DNA of 64,000 nt from Clostridium sp. MB40-C1. GTDB lineage: Bacteria > Bacillota > Clostridia > Clostridiales > Clostridiaceae. A program made the position numbers and the translations under genes. The notes beneath the pieces were generated by a model, which saw nothing but the letters and a program-made list of their open reading frames with translations, did not search any database and was not told the origin of the DNA. Below are positions 34,624 to 44,359 of the stretch, piece after piece. Where the stretch lies: positions 2,046,001-2,110,000 of the forward strand of contig NZ_CP133189.1 in the NCBI RefSeq assembly GCF_030913655.1. Reading direction: 5' to 3'. Position 1 is the first letter of the stretch, and the number at the start of each line of letters is the position of its first letter.

Positions 34624-34661
34624 AAATTTAATTTTCATGCCTTGTCCAAAGGACGAATTTT

Positions 34662-34670
34662 ATTATACCA
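34662..34670 (-). promoter_or_regulatory. Extended -10 promoter of the tRNA pair
   Basis: The minus strand reads TGGTATAAT, an extended -10 element, about 45 nt before tRNA-Ile. No good -35 was seen. The rest of 34671-34958 shows no gene. Confidence 0.5.
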
Positions 34671-34958
34671 TAAATTTTGATAAATTTATATAATATATTC
34701 CTATTTAAGATAAATTATATATAATATATTTACCTTTTCTTAACATAGCGTTTTAAATCACCCATCAATACGCCTGGATACGTTTCTTTAGTTCAATTTA
34801 TCATCACCTTTTTATTCACTACCTCTTACAAAGTGTATTATAATCAAATAATTCACTTCATAATTATATGATTTATAACATATTTTGTATTTACATTCAT
34901 ATATATATATGTTAACCTAAAATTAACATTTAATAACATTTAAGGGGGATGAATGACA

Positions 34959-37900
34959 ATGTTAAAGTCCAATAAATTTAAAAGATTGACATCCTTTGTA
35001 CTTACCTTATTAATGGTTTTAGGTATACTATTTTCTAATAATGCCTTTGCTAGCCAAAATAACACTAATACCTTAACACTACAAATACTTGCAACTAGTG
35101 ATACTCATGGAAAATTTATGCCTTATGACTATGCAACTAATAGCGAAGATAAAACTGGAAGTTTAGCTCAAATATCAACTTTAATCAAATCCTTAAAAAA
35201 CGCCAATTCAAATACACTTTTATTAGACGCTGGAGACATAATTCAAGGTAATTCTCAAAATCTATTCTTAAATAACAAAAACCCTATGATAACTGCTATG
35301 AACTATATGGGTTATGATACAATAACTCTTGGAAATCACGAATTTAATTATGGAATCCCTACTCTTGAAAAAATAATGAGCCAAGCTAAGGCAACTGTCC
35401 TTTGTGGAAACGTTTATAAAAAAGATGGCACTCTTCTTGGACAACCTTATAAAATAATAGAAAAATCAGGAATTAAAATTGGTATTATCGGTATGACTAA
35501 TCCTAATATAACAAAATGGGATGGTCCTAATCTAAAAGATTACAAAGTAACAAGTCCTATAGAAGAAACTAAAAAAATTATAGCTAAAATAAAAGACAAA
35601 GTAGATTTAATGGTTGCTGTTAATCATACTAGCCATGGTAAAGAATATCAAGACTCTGATTCTGCTGAAAACTTAGCAAAAGCTTGTCCTGAACTTACAG
35701 CTATTATAGGTGCTCATGAACATAAAGCTGTAGATGGGAAATTACTTAATAACGTATTGTTTGTAGAAAATCAAAGTGGTGCAAATACTCTATCTAAAAT
35801 AGATATAAAATTAGTTAAAAAAGATGGAAAATATACTATAGAAAATAAATCTAAAGACATTACTTCACAAATATTATATATGAAAGATCCTAAAACTAAA
35901 AAAATAAATTATGAACCAGATAACGATCTTGTAAATGTTTTAAAACCTTATCATGATGTTGCTGTTAAAGATGCAAATACTATTATTGGTGAACTAAAAG
36001 ATGCAGATTTAGTTGGTCCTGAAAAAATAAAAGGTATTCCTACAGCTCAAGTAGAAAACACTGCAATGATAGATTTAATTAACAAAGTTCAAATGCATTA
36101 TAGTGGTGCAGATGTTGCCGCTGCAGCTGCCTTTAGATCTGATGCTAACATGAAAAAAGGTCCTATAAAAAGTTCTGATGCATCACTAATATATAAATAT
36201 GACAACACTTTATACTTATTACAAGTTACCGGAAAACAATTAAAAGAATATATGGAATGGTCAGCTACATTCTATAACACCTATAAGTCTGGAGATTTAA
36301 CTGTATCTTTCAATGAAAATATAAGAGGATATAATTATGATATGTTCTCAGGAGTTAAATATGACATAGATATTAGTAAAGATCCAGGAAACAGAATAGT
36401 TCATTTAAGGAAAATGGATAATACTCCAATTAAAGATAATGATGTGCTTAAATTAGCTGTTAATAACTATAGATACAATTCACAATTATCCAAAACTGAG
36501 AGTGGAATATTTAAAGATGGTAACCTTCCAAAACTTCTAGAAAAAGATGTTCATAATGGGACTCCTATACGAGAATTAATAAAAGATTATATAAAAAATG
36601 TGAAAAAAGGAATTATAACTGCTGATTTAGATAGCAACTGGAAAGTAATAGGCACAAACTGGAATGAGAAGGATAGGGCTATTGCAGCTGCTTTAATAAA
36701 TTCAGGCAAAATAGAAGTTCCAAAATCTGAAGATGGAAGAACTTCAAACGTTAAGCCAATAACAAAAAAAGCCATAGAAGGATATAAATTAGTAACTGTA
36801 GTTCATACAAACGATACTCATTCAAGAGTTAATGAAGGAAAATATGACGGAATGGGCTTTGCAAGAATAGCAACAGAAATAAAAAGATTAAGGAATACTA
36901 ATAAAAATGTTTTAGTATTAGATGCTGGTGATACTTTACATGGTCAAACTATATCTACATTGAATAAAGGAGAAAGCATAATTAAAATACTTAACACTAT
37001 TGGATATGACGCAATGGCACCTGGCAACCATGACTTTAACTATGGTCAAAATAGGCTTGTAGAACTTTCTAAAATGGCTAAATTCCCTATTATTTCTGCA
37101 AATATTTTCAAAAAAGATGGAAGTTCTCTTCTTACCCCTTATATTATCAAAGAAATAGATGGCGTTAAATTCGGAATATTCGGTCTTTCAACACCTGATA
37201 CTACATATATGACTAATCCTAAAAATGTTGAAGGATTAACTTTTGAAGATCCTGTTAAAACCTCAGAAAAAATGGTTTCTGAATTAAAAGGTAAATGTGA
37301 TATTATTATTGCTTTATCTCACCTAGGTGTTCAAGGAGATTATTCAAGCATAAAGGTTGCAGAAAAAGTTAAAGGTATAGATATTATAGTGGATGGACAC
37401 ACTCATACTACATTACCTGAAGGAAAATTAGTGAATAAAACTTTAATAGTTCAAACAGGAGATTATGACAAAAATCTAGGTGAAGTAAATCTACTATTTA
37501 AAGATGGAAAAATAGATTCTGTAAAAGCTTCCTTATTTAATAAAGAACAAGGAATGCAACTAAAAGAAGATAAAGATATAAAAGCTATAATAGAAAAAAT
37601 TGAAAATGAAAACAAAAAAATAACTTCTGTAGTTATAGGTAAAACAAATGTTAAATTAGATGGTGAAAGAGGCAATGTTAGAACAAAAGAAACAAATCTA
37701 GCTAACCTTATAACTAATGCAATACTAGATGCAACTAAAGCAGATCTAGTAATTACAAATGGAGGAGGAATTAGGGCTTCTATAGATAAAGGTGAAATCA
37801 CAAAAGGTCATGTAATTACTGTATTACCTTTTGGAAATTATGTTGTATCAAAAGAAGTAAAGGGTTCTGATATACTTGCAGCTTTAGAACATGGCGTACG

Positions 37901-38402
37901 CCTTTATCCAAAAGAAAATGGTGGATTCCCTCAAGTAGCTGGCATAACATTCAAATTTGATCCTAAACAACCAGTGGGTAAACGAGTATTTTATGTTAAA
38001 GTTAATGGTAAAAATTTAGATTTAAATAAAATTTATAAATTAGCAACAAACGATTTCATGGCAGTAGGCGGTGATGACTACTCTATGCTTGCAAAAGGCA
38101 AAACTTTAGCTGAAATGCCTGGTTTAGATGAAATAGTCATGAATTATATTCAAAAACATGGAGTAACTACAGTTAATGTAGAAAATAGAGTTCAAATTGC
38201 AAATAAAGTTTCACCACAACCTAAACCAGACCCTAAACCACAACCTCCTAAAAATAAAGTTTACGTTGTTACACGTGGAGATACCTTATATAAAATAGGA
38301 AAAAAATTTGGTGTTAAATATACTGACATTGCTAAAGTAAATAAAATTAAAAATGTTAATTTAATCTATGTTGGGCAACAATTAATAATACCTTCGATTT
38401 AA
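34959..38402 (+). CDS. Surface double 5'-nucleotidase / cyclic phosphodiesterase with LysM
   Basis: This secreted enzyme of the 2',3'-cyclic-nucleotide phosphodiesterase / 5'-nucleotidase family scavenges nucleotides outside the cell. The 1147-aa protein has a signal peptide (about 1-32, ending NNAFAS). It then has two complete metallophosphatase plus 5'-nucleotidase-C units. The first is about 45-555 (ATSDTHGKFMPYD, LDAGDIIQGN, LGNHEFNYG, GAHEHKAVDG). The second is about 610-1085 (VHTNDTHSRV, LDAGDTLHGQ, PGNHDFNYGQ, DGHTHTTLPEG). A proline linker QPKPDPKPQPPKN and one LysM (VVTRGDTLYKIGKKFGVKY) bind it to peptidoglycan. GGGGGA favours ATG 34959 over ATG 34953. It is followed by a strong terminator. 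Confidence 0.93.
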   Translation: MLKSNKFKRLTSFVLTLLMVLGILFSNNAFASQNNTNTLTLQILATSDTHGKFMPYDYATNSEDKTGSLAQISTLIKSLKNANSNTLLLDAGDIIQGNSQNLFLNNKNPMITAMNYMGYDTITLGNHEFNYGIPTLEKIMSQAKATVLCGNVYKKDGTLLGQPYKIIEKSGIKIGIIGMTNPNITKWDGPNLKDYKVTSPIEETKKIIAKIKDKVDLMVAVNHTSHGKEYQDSDSAENLAKACPELTAIIGAHEHKAVDGKLLNNVLFVENQSGANTLSKIDIKLVKKDGKYTIENKSKDITSQILYMKDPKTKKINYEPDNDLVNVLKPYHDVAVKDANTIIGELKDADLVGPEKIKGIPTAQVENTAMIDLINKVQMHYSGADVAAAAAFRSDANMKKGPIKSSDASLIYKYDNTLYLLQVTGKQLKEYMEWSATFYNTYKSGDLTVSFNENIRGYNYDMFSGVKYDIDISKDPGNRIVHLRKMDNTPIKDNDVLKLAVNNYRYNSQLSKTESGIFKDGNLPKLLEKDVHNGTPIRELIKDYIKNVKKGIITADLDSNWKVIGTNWNEKDRAIAAALINSGKIEVPKSEDGRTSNVKPITKKAIEGYKLVTVVHTNDTHSRVNEGKYDGMGFARIATEIKRLRNTNKNVLVLDAGDTLHGQTISTLNKGESIIKILNTIGYDAMAPGNHDFNYGQNRLVELSKMAKFPIISANIFKKDGSSLLTPYIIKEIDGVKFGIFGLSTPDTTYMTNPKNVEGLTFEDPVKTSEKMVSELKGKCDIIIALSHLGVQGDYSSIKVAEKVKGIDIIVDGHTHTTLPEGKLVNKTLIVQTGDYDKNLGEVNLLFKDGKIDSVKASLFNKEQGMQLKEDKDIKAIIEKIENENKKITSVVIGKTNVKLDGERGNVRTKETNLANLITNAILDATKADLVITNGGGIRASIDKGEITKGHVITVLPFGNYVVSKEVKGSDILAALEHGVRLYPKENGGFPQVAGITFKFDPKQPVGKRVFYVKVNGKNLDLNKIYKLATNDFMAVGGDDYSMLAKGKTLAEMPGLDEIVMNYIQKHGVTTVNVENRVQIANKVSPQPKPDPKPQPPKNKVYVVTRGDTLYKIGKKFGVKYTDIAKVNKIKNVNLIYVGQQLIIPSI

Positions 38403-38413
38403 TAATAATTATA

Positions 38414-38461
38414 ATAAAGTGTAAGAGCAGGCACAATAATGTACCTGATCTTACACTTTAT
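38414..38461 (+). terminator. Terminator of the double nucleotidase gene
   Basis: ATAAAGTGTAAGA pairs with TCTTACACTTTAT, with an inner CAGG/CCTG continuation, followed by TTAAG. The stem is long; the T tail is short. Confidence 0.8.
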
Positions 38462-38511
38462 TTAAGAAAATTGCAAAATTTCAAAACAACATATATATAA
38501 ATTTTTCTTAT

Positions 38512-40383
38512 TTATAAAAACTTAATTTCAAACTCCTTTGGTGGAATTGGTTTACTAAAATAATATCCTTGTATTTCATCACATTCATATTCCTGTAAAA
38601 TTTTCAACTGTTCTTTACTTTCAACACCTTCTGCTATAACTTTTAGATCAACACCATGAGATAAATTAATTATGGTTGACACAATAAACCTTTCTTTTGA
38701 ATCCATAGTTAAATTATCAACAAAAGATTTATCTAATTTTATAGAATCGATAGGTAAATTTTTAAGATAATTTAACGATGAATAACCTGTGCCAAAATCA
38801 TCAAGAGATACTTTAACTCCTATTTCTCTAAGCCTATTTAATGTATTTACTGATTGCTTAAAATTATTCATTATAACACTTTCAGTTATTTCAACCTCAA
38901 AAAATTCCGGCGATAATCCTGTATCTTTTAGTATTGATTGAATTTTTTCAAATAGTTCTTTATCCTGAAGTTGAAAAGCAGAGAGATTTACAGCTGTTCT
39001 AAATTTAATATCTTTAGCTTGTTGCCATATCCTATTTTGAATGCAAGCCTTTCTCGTAACCTTTTCACTTATATTTCCTATTAATCCTGTCTTTTCTGTA
39101 AAACTGATAAATTTGTTTGGTGGAATAATTTTCCCATCTTGCCTTATCCACCTTACTAAAGCTTCAACTCCTGAAATATTTCCAGTAACAATATCTATTT
39201 TAGGCTGATAATAAACCTTAAATTCATCATTGTTTAAAGCCATCTTTAAATCATTCTTAAATTTCGTTTCACAATATAAAGTAGAATGCATATTAGATGT
39301 ATACACCTTATATCTATCTTTTCCTTCTTTTTTAGCATAATGAAGTGCATCATCTGCATAATTAAAAAGTTCCTGAAAACCGTCCTTCTCAGAATTCAAC
39401 ATCGCAATTCCCATACTAGCAGTAATATAATAAATTTCATGGTTTTCTATATAAAAAGGCTCTTTAAATGTATTTAATAACTTCTGTCCCATATCTTCAA
39501 TTACCTTTTTATCTGTTACAGATTTTATTAAAAATAAAAATTCATCTCCTCCTATATGATATATTTCATCAGTTGAACCTAAAACACTCTTTAATCTTAT
39601 AGATACTTCCTTCAAAAATTTATCTCCTATAAAATGACCAAAAGTATCATTAATAGCTTTAAAGTTATCTACATCTAAAATACATAAAGCTACTGTTGAC
39701 TTATCTTTTTTTATGTTATTTATTACTACTGGAAGCTTTCTAACTACATAAGCTCTATTTCTTAATTCTGTTATAGGATTATAATAAGCTAACTTTTTTG
39801 TTGCTTTTTCAGTTTTTACTCTAATTTCATAATTATCATTTAATTTTTCATTTAATCGTAAAAGTTTCAGTTGGTTGTGTCCCATTTCTCCAACCCATTC
39901 TGAAAATTTTACTAAACAATCTATTATGTATTTTAATTTTTCTACACTAACTACTTCAATTTTTTTAGTGTTATTTTTGTATCCGATTTCATCAGTTTTT
40001 AATTCTTCAAATTTATTTCTAGAAATTTCAAGCTCATGTCCTTCTAAATAGAATTGACCATAGACGATTGTTGCTAAGTGGCATTCCTCTATTAGAATAG
40101 GTGTACCTATATAATACATCCCATTATCATGTTGTGAAATTATATACTTTTTCTTACTATCATACTCCTTGAAGAAATTTTTATAATCTTGTGCATATTT
40201 AGGAGAAGCTACTACACTTGTTCTATAAAAATCTCTTATTCCCCTATTCAACTTAGAACTAGTAAGTATATTACCTTGCAAATCTAAAATACTAGTTCTG
40301 ATACCTGATGCTTTATAAAAAGCGTCCATAAGGGATTGAAGCTTTGTAATATCTATAATTTGAGAAAAGTCATATTTTATCAT
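38512..40383 (-). CDS. PocR-GGDEF-EAL cyclic-di-GMP protein
   Basis: This is a candidate bifunctional c-di-GMP enzyme or sensor. The 623-aa protein starts at ATG 40383 (AAAGGTG upstream). It has an N-terminal PocR-type ligand domain (about 1-165; SGIRTSILDLQGNILT, HDNGMYYIGTPIL, IVYGQFYLEG). A GGDEF domain (about 210-370) has FKAINDTFGHFIGDKF and an intact IGGDEF. An EAL domain (about 385-620) has GVEALVRW, SLDDFGTGYSSLNYL, IKLDKSF and VIAEGVESKEQL. The catalytic signatures of both domains appear intact, so either or both activities are possible. No TM segment is evident, so it should be cytoplasmic. It is the promoter-distal partner of, or simply adjacent to, the hydrolase gene upstream. Confidence 0.92.
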   Translation of the reverse strand: MIKYDFSQIIDITKLQSLMDAFYKASGIRTSILDLQGNILTSSKLNRGIRDFYRTSVVASPKYAQDYKNFFKEYDSKKKYIISQHDNGMYYIGTPILIEECHLATIVYGQFYLEGHELEISRNKFEELKTDEIGYKNNTKKIEVVSVEKLKYIIDCLVKFSEWVGEMGHNQLKLLRLNEKLNDNYEIRVKTEKATKKLAYYNPITELRNRAYVVRKLPVVINNIKKDKSTVALCILDVDNFKAINDTFGHFIGDKFLKEVSIRLKSVLGSTDEIYHIGGDEFLFLIKSVTDKKVIEDMGQKLLNTFKEPFYIENHEIYYITASMGIAMLNSEKDGFQELFNYADDALHYAKKEGKDRYKVYTSNMHSTLYCETKFKNDLKMALNNDEFKVYYQPKIDIVTGNISGVEALVRWIRQDGKIIPPNKFISFTEKTGLIGNISEKVTRKACIQNRIWQQAKDIKFRTAVNLSAFQLQDKELFEKIQSILKDTGLSPEFFEVEITESVIMNNFKQSVNTLNRLREIGVKVSLDDFGTGYSSLNYLKNLPIDSIKLDKSFVDNLTMDSKERFIVSTIINLSHGVDLKVIAEGVESKEQLKILQEYECDEIQGYYFSKPIPPKEFEIKFL

Positions 40384-40439
40384 AACACACCTTTTACCTT
40401 TACATTTATTCATCCTCATCAAAATTATCCATCACAAAT

Positions 40440-41270
40440 TTACCTTAATCTATCTTCTATCCAATTGTGAATATCTCCTATAATTAAATCTTTTTCTTCT
40501 TTTTCATTTAAAATTTCATGATAACATTTATCATAAACCTTTAATGTTTTATCTGTTGAAGGTATATTTGAATACATCCATTTAGATGCTTCGTTTATAA
40601 CAATTTCATCCTTTTCTCCATGTAATATTAGACAAGGATACGTATAATTTTTTATGTTACTATTTAACCACTTAACTCCATTAACAAAAATTTCTCCTAA
40701 AAGTTTAAAAGTAGTTTCTTTAAGAACCAATGGGTCATTTTCATATTCTTTAACAACCATAGGATCTCTACATATTAATTTTGATAAAACATTAGGACTT
40801 TTTTCTCTAGGGCTTGTTTCAAAAAGTCTTCCTTCTTTTAATTGTTGAAAAATAGGCAATTCTATTACAGCTGCCCCTAACAAAATTTGTCCTTTTAATT
40901 TTTCTTTATATTTACTCCCATAAGCAGCACTTATATATCCACCCATACTGTGTCCTAACATAAATAAAGGAACATCTGGATTCTCCTTAGAACATAACTC
41001 AATTATTCTATCAGTATCCTCAATAAAATTCATGAAATTTTCTACATACCCCCTTTCTCCACCGGACCTGCCATGTCCTCTATTATCAAATCTATAAACC
41101 CCATATCCAAATGCATTAAATTTTTGCGTAACATAATCATATCTTCCCAAATGTTCACACAACCCATGAACTATTATTATCACAGCTTTCATTTTATCCG
41201 GTAAGTCTTCTCTATAGTACAACTCGGTTTCATCAAAGGATTTTAATTTTTCTTCTATTAACTTCCCCAC
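40440..41270 (-). CDS. Alpha/beta hydrolase (monoacylglycerol lipase-like)
   Basis: This 276-aa serine hydrolase belongs to the lysophospholipase/monoglyceride lipase group. Family marks are IIVHGLCEHLGRYD (oxyanion region, about 32-45), FDNRGHGRSGGERGYVENF, nucleophile elbow LGHSMGGYISA (Ser) and a late LILHGEKDEIV (Asp) plus YHEILNE (His). The start is GTG 41270 after AGGAGGGG. No signal peptide. It lies 56 nt upstream of the c-di-GMP gene in the same direction, so co-transcription is possible. The substrate is unknown. Confidence 0.88.
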   Translation of the reverse strand: MGKLIEEKLKSFDETELYYREDLPDKMKAVIIIVHGLCEHLGRYDYVTQKFNAFGYGVYRFDNRGHGRSGGERGYVENFMNFIEDTDRIIELCSKENPDVPLFMLGHSMGGYISAAYGSKYKEKLKGQILLGAAVIELPIFQQLKEGRLFETSPREKSPNVLSKLICRDPMVVKEYENDPLVLKETTFKLLGEIFVNGVKWLNSNIKNYTYPCLILHGEKDEIVINEASKWMYSNIPSTDKTLKVYDKCYHEILNEKEEKDLIIGDIHNWIEDRLR

Positions 41271-41463
41271 AAAAGCCCCTCCTATTATGTATATTTTTGT
41301 TTTAAATTGTTGATTTCAGTATAATAATAATGCTAAACTACTATTATAAATTATACAACACTAAAAGCACTCACCTTTTAGGTGTATTAAATACTCCATC
41401 TAAAAGTTAAAATTCTGTTTATATAAATAATTATTCTTTACTTATAAGAAAATTCCTTTAATT

Positions 41464-41516
41464 AAAAATCTTTTAATCTTTTATGTATTTAGTTTAAATC
41501 TAAAGGATTAAAAGTT
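41464..41516. other. Imperfect hairpin in a 345-nt gap
   Basis: CTTTTAATC (41470-41478) pairs with GATTAAAAG (41506-41514) with flanking A/T runs. It lies in the otherwise empty AT-rich region 41271-41615, between divergent genes. It could be a terminator of an unseen small transcript or part of a leader. Confidence 0.4.
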
Positions 41517-41615
41517 TTGTATTAATTAAACTATCTATATAAAAATAGATATTGTTGTATATTTATATATGTCCAAGTTAATAATACTTAATATATTTAC
41601 CTAGGAGGTTTTTTA

Positions 41616-41765
41616 ATGGATAACATCGTACATATTACTATACCTATGAAAATAGAGGATGTTAATAAACATGAAATTGCAGAATTGGCTCAACGCCTCT
41701 TTTTAATAGGTGCTATAGATAAAAATATCTATACTCAAATTCAACAATCCATTGGTTGTATATAA
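41616..41765 (+). CDS. Small protein (49 aa), unknown
   Basis: AGGAGG is well placed before an ATG that opens MDNIVHITIPMKIEDVNKHE. The frame ends after QQSIGCI and a hairpin terminator follows at 41852. The composition is balanced and non-membrane; the stretch EIAELAQRLFLIGAI suggests an amphipathic helix. No family was recognised. Confidence 0.6.
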   Translation: MDNIVHITIPMKIEDVNKHEIAELAQRLFLIGAIDKNIYTQIQQSIGCI

Positions 41766-41851
41766 TATATTTAATTATTGGTCTTTACCACTATATAATG
41801 TCTAATATCTTTATAAAAATTTTATACTAATTAAATATATATTTTCTAGAT

Positions 41852-41886
41852 AGCCACTAGCATGTTAAATTATGAACGCAGTGGCT
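41852..41886 (+). terminator. Terminator of the 49-aa gene
   Basis: AGCCACT pairs with AGTGGCT over a 21-nt loop and is followed by CTTTATTATTTTT. Confidence 0.65.
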
Positions 41887-42019
41887 CTTTATTATTTTTA
41901 TAAAAATAATAAAATATTATTATGATGATTAATTAACTCGTACTTGTGATGTTAGTTGGATAATTATAAATTTTCAAATATACTTTTGTCATATAATTTA
42001 ATTTTGGGGGCTTTTAAAT

Positions 42020-43219
42020 ATGAAAATATCTAATAGAATATTAAACATGAATTTTTCACCTATACGTAAACTTGTTCCTCTAGCAGATGATGCAAGAGCT
42101 AGAGGTCTCAAAGTATATAGTCTTAATATAGGTCAACCTAATGTAGTTACACCAGATTCTTTTTTTCAAGGTGTTACTAACTATGATGAAAAAATAGTAA
42201 AATATTCAAATTCTAGAGGTATTCCTGAATTAATAGATAGCTTTATAGAAGCTTATAAGGGATGGAATATAAATCTCTCTAAAGAAGAAATATTAATAAC
42301 TCATGGTGGTAGTGAAGCTATTTTATTTGCCTTAATGGCTATTTGTGATCCAGATGATGAAATACTTGTACCAGAACCATTTTATTCAAATTACAATAGC
42401 TTTGCTCAAATTGCTGGTGCCAAAATAGTACCATTCATAACAAAAATAGAAAATAAATTTCATCTTCCACCTAAAGAAGAAATAATAAGTAAGATAACTA
42501 ATAAAACTAGATGTATTTTATTTTCAAATCCAGTTAATCCAACTGGAACTATATATACTTATGACGAACTAAAGATGCTTACAGATATAGCAAAAGAATA
42601 TAACCTGTATCTTATTTCTGATGAAGTATATAGACAATTTGTTTATGACGACATTCAATATGTTTCTGCTATGTATATGGAAGACATTCTTGATAGAGTT
42701 ATTTTAGTAGACAGTATTTCTAAACACTATAGTGCATGTGGGGCAAGAATAGGATTGGTGGCTTCAAAAAATAAAGAGTTAATTAATCAAATGCTAAAAT
42801 TATGCCAATCAAGACTTTGTGTATCAACTATTGAGCAATATGCCGCTTCCAACTTAATAAACACTCTAGATTCCTATATAGAGGATGTAAGATCTAAATA
42901 TAACTCTAGAAGGAACTTAATGTTTGATTACTTAAATAAAATTCCTGGAGTTGTATGCGATAAACCTTGTGGAGCCTTCTATATACTTGCTAAACTTCCT
43001 GTAGACGATACTGAAGAGTTTGCAAAATGGCTTCTAACAGATTATGACTATCAAGGTAAAACTGTTATGATAGCTCCTGGTTCAGGTTTTTATGGAACAG
43101 ATGGTTTAGGTAAAAACGAAGCTAGATTTTCATTCTGTACTAGCGTTGATGACATAGAAAACGCAATGATTATCTTAACTCACGCTATAGAAGCTTATAA
43201 TGATTTAAAAACTAAATAA
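42020..43219 (+). CDS. Class I/II PLP aminotransferase (aspartate aminotransferase-like)
   Basis: This 399-aa fold-type I aminotransferase probably uses aspartate or an aromatic/branched amino acid. YSLNIGQPNVVTPDSF is the N-terminal substrate loop, and GGSEAILFALMAICDPDDEI binds the phosphate. LFSNPVNPTGTIYTY contains the ring Asn, and LISDEVYRQFVYD the PLP Asp and Tyr. Lys in VDSISKHYSACGARIG forms the Schiff base, and NEARFSFCTS contains the carboxylate Arg. A GGGGG site precedes the ATG. The 250-bp repeat begins 28 nt after its stop. Confidence 0.9.
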   Translation: MKISNRILNMNFSPIRKLVPLADDARARGLKVYSLNIGQPNVVTPDSFFQGVTNYDEKIVKYSNSRGIPELIDSFIEAYKGWNINLSKEEILITHGGSEAILFALMAICDPDDEILVPEPFYSNYNSFAQIAGAKIVPFITKIENKFHLPPKEEIISKITNKTRCILFSNPVNPTGTIYTYDELKMLTDIAKEYNLYLISDEVYRQFVYDDIQYVSAMYMEDILDRVILVDSISKHYSACGARIGLVASKNKELINQMLKLCQSRLCVSTIEQYAASNLINTLDSYIEDVRSKYNSRRNLMFDYLNKIPGVVCDKPCGAFYILAKLPVDDTEEFAKWLLTDYDYQGKTVMIAPGSGFYGTDGLGKNEARFSFCTSVDDIENAMIILTHAIEAYNDLKTK

Positions 43220-43246
43220 TAAAATAATATTACTAAGTAATGAATC

Positions 43247-43495
43247 AAGGCATAGGAATAGGTTTTCTAAATATATGTAGTTATCCATTAAACCTTCAGC
43301 ACGCAAAGAAGTACTAAAGGCGTAGCCTTCTAAAAATCCTACCCTCACTATGCGTCGTCCATGACGCAGTTCGGCTGCAGGAGTCCATTCCTGCAATTAC
43401 GGATTTTTAGAATTGTACACCTTAAGTACTTCTAATTGCTACTTCAAAGTTTAATCGGCTAACTACATATATAAGAAAATCTTATTCCTATGCCT
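43247..43495. repeat. 250-bp rod-like repeat, copy 1 (left boundary of the island)
   Basis: The element begins AAGGCATAGGAATA and ends TATTCCTATGCCTT (14-bp inverted ends). Its complement is almost identical to 49438-49688: I count two substitutions, one indel in an A run and one end difference. Nested inverted segments (for example TCTAAAAATCC with GGATTTTTAGA) let the whole element fold as one rod capped by two small hairpins. A 50-codon frame on the minus strand (MQEWTPAAELRHGRRIVRVG) is carried by both copies but has no ribosome site. Confidence 0.85.
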
Positions 43496-43593
43496 TAATT
43501 TTTTTATATGTGAGCGTAAAAAATTAAGTATCTAGAAAGTATATCCTCTCATTGATAAACTTAAGTAAAAGATTATCAATGGGAGGTTTACTT

Positions 43594-43926
43594 ATGTATA
43601 GAAAATTAGATAATGATACCTGGGAGGAATATTTAAATAAATTTAACTCTATTAAAGATACAATAACAGTGAAAGATTTCTGTGCTGAAAATAACCTTAA
43701 TAAGAGTCAATTTTATTACCATAAAAAAAGAGTACAAAAAGTAATTGAAAGTAAAGAAACTATTTTTCAAGCTATTTCTTTGAATAGTAAAGTTGATAAT
43801 ATTAAAGAAAATAAATCTACATTAAAAGAAGTAACAATTAATGTAGGCAACGCTAATATACTTATTCCTGTTAGCGAAGCTACTTTAATAACATCAATAA
43901 TTAAGAAGTTAATTCTAAAATGTTAA
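43594..43926 (+). CDS. tnpA: IS66 TnpA-like accessory protein
   Basis: This is the first of the three IS66 genes: a 110-aa helix-turn-helix-like protein with KDTITVKDFCAENNLNKSQF and YYHKKRVQ, typical of the IS66 OrfA. GGGAGG precedes ATG 43594, and the frame upstream of it lacks a ribosome site. The end overlaps tnpB by 7 nt, as usual for coupled IS66 genes. It appears intact. Confidence 0.85.
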   Translation: MYRKLDNDTWEEYLNKFNSIKDTITVKDFCAENNLNKSQFYYHKKRVQKVIESKETIFQAISLNSKVDNIKENKSTLKEVTINVGNANILIPVSEATLITSIIKKLILKC

Positions 43927-44270
43927 ATATAGATAAGGTAGAAAAAGTCTATCTTGCCTGCGGCTATACGGATTTAAGAAAAAGTATTGATGGGTTAGTT
44001 ATGATAGTACAAAATCAATTTAAGTTAGATCCTTTTGATAAAGCACTATTTGTTTTTTCTAATAAGCAAATGAATAAATTAAAAATTCTTCACTTTGACG
44101 AAGGTTTTTGGCTATATTATCACCGTTTAGAAGCTAATCGCTTCAAATGGCCAGCGATAGCTGATGATGCATTGAAGATTAATACTGATAAATTACGTTG
44201 GCTTTTAAAAGGCTATGAAGTAAGAACAAAATCTAAATTTAAACCTGTAAAAGCAAGTAACTATTATTAA
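43920..44270 (+). CDS. tnpB: IS66 TnpB-like accessory protein
   Basis: This 116-aa protein shows the conserved IS66 Orf2 pattern: VYLACGYTDLRKSIDGLVMI, LFVFSNKQMNKLKILHFDEG and FWLYYHRLEANRFKWP. The role in transposition is essential but ill defined. It is intact and overlaps tnpA. A strong hairpin (44285-44318) follows it, before the tnpC start. Confidence 0.9.
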   Translation: MLNIDKVEKVYLACGYTDLRKSIDGLVMIVQNQFKLDPFDKALFVFSNKQMNKLKILHFDEGFWLYYHRLEANRFKWPAIADDALKINTDKLRWLLKGYEVRTKSKFKPVKASNYY

Positions 44271-44284
44271 AAAAACATCAACTT

Positions 44285-44318
44285 AAAACCCTTGAAATCT
44301 AGTAATTTCAAGGGTTTT
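44285..44318 (+). terminator. Hairpin between tnpB and tnpC inside IS66
   Basis: A perfect 14-bp stem (44285-44298 with 44305-44318) has its T run as part of the right arm. It could reduce read-through into tnpC. Confidence 0.65.
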
Positions 44319-44359
44319 GTGGTATAATAAAGGTATAAAATAAAACTAACGAGGTAACT

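Noticed and set aside
43205-43396. 63-codon minus-strand ORF within repeat copy 1 (and its twin at 49538-49732)
   Set aside because: The two frames are shared because the DNA repeat is nearly identical; there is no ribosome site, the ends overlap non-repeat flanks differently, and structural pairing explains the conservation better.
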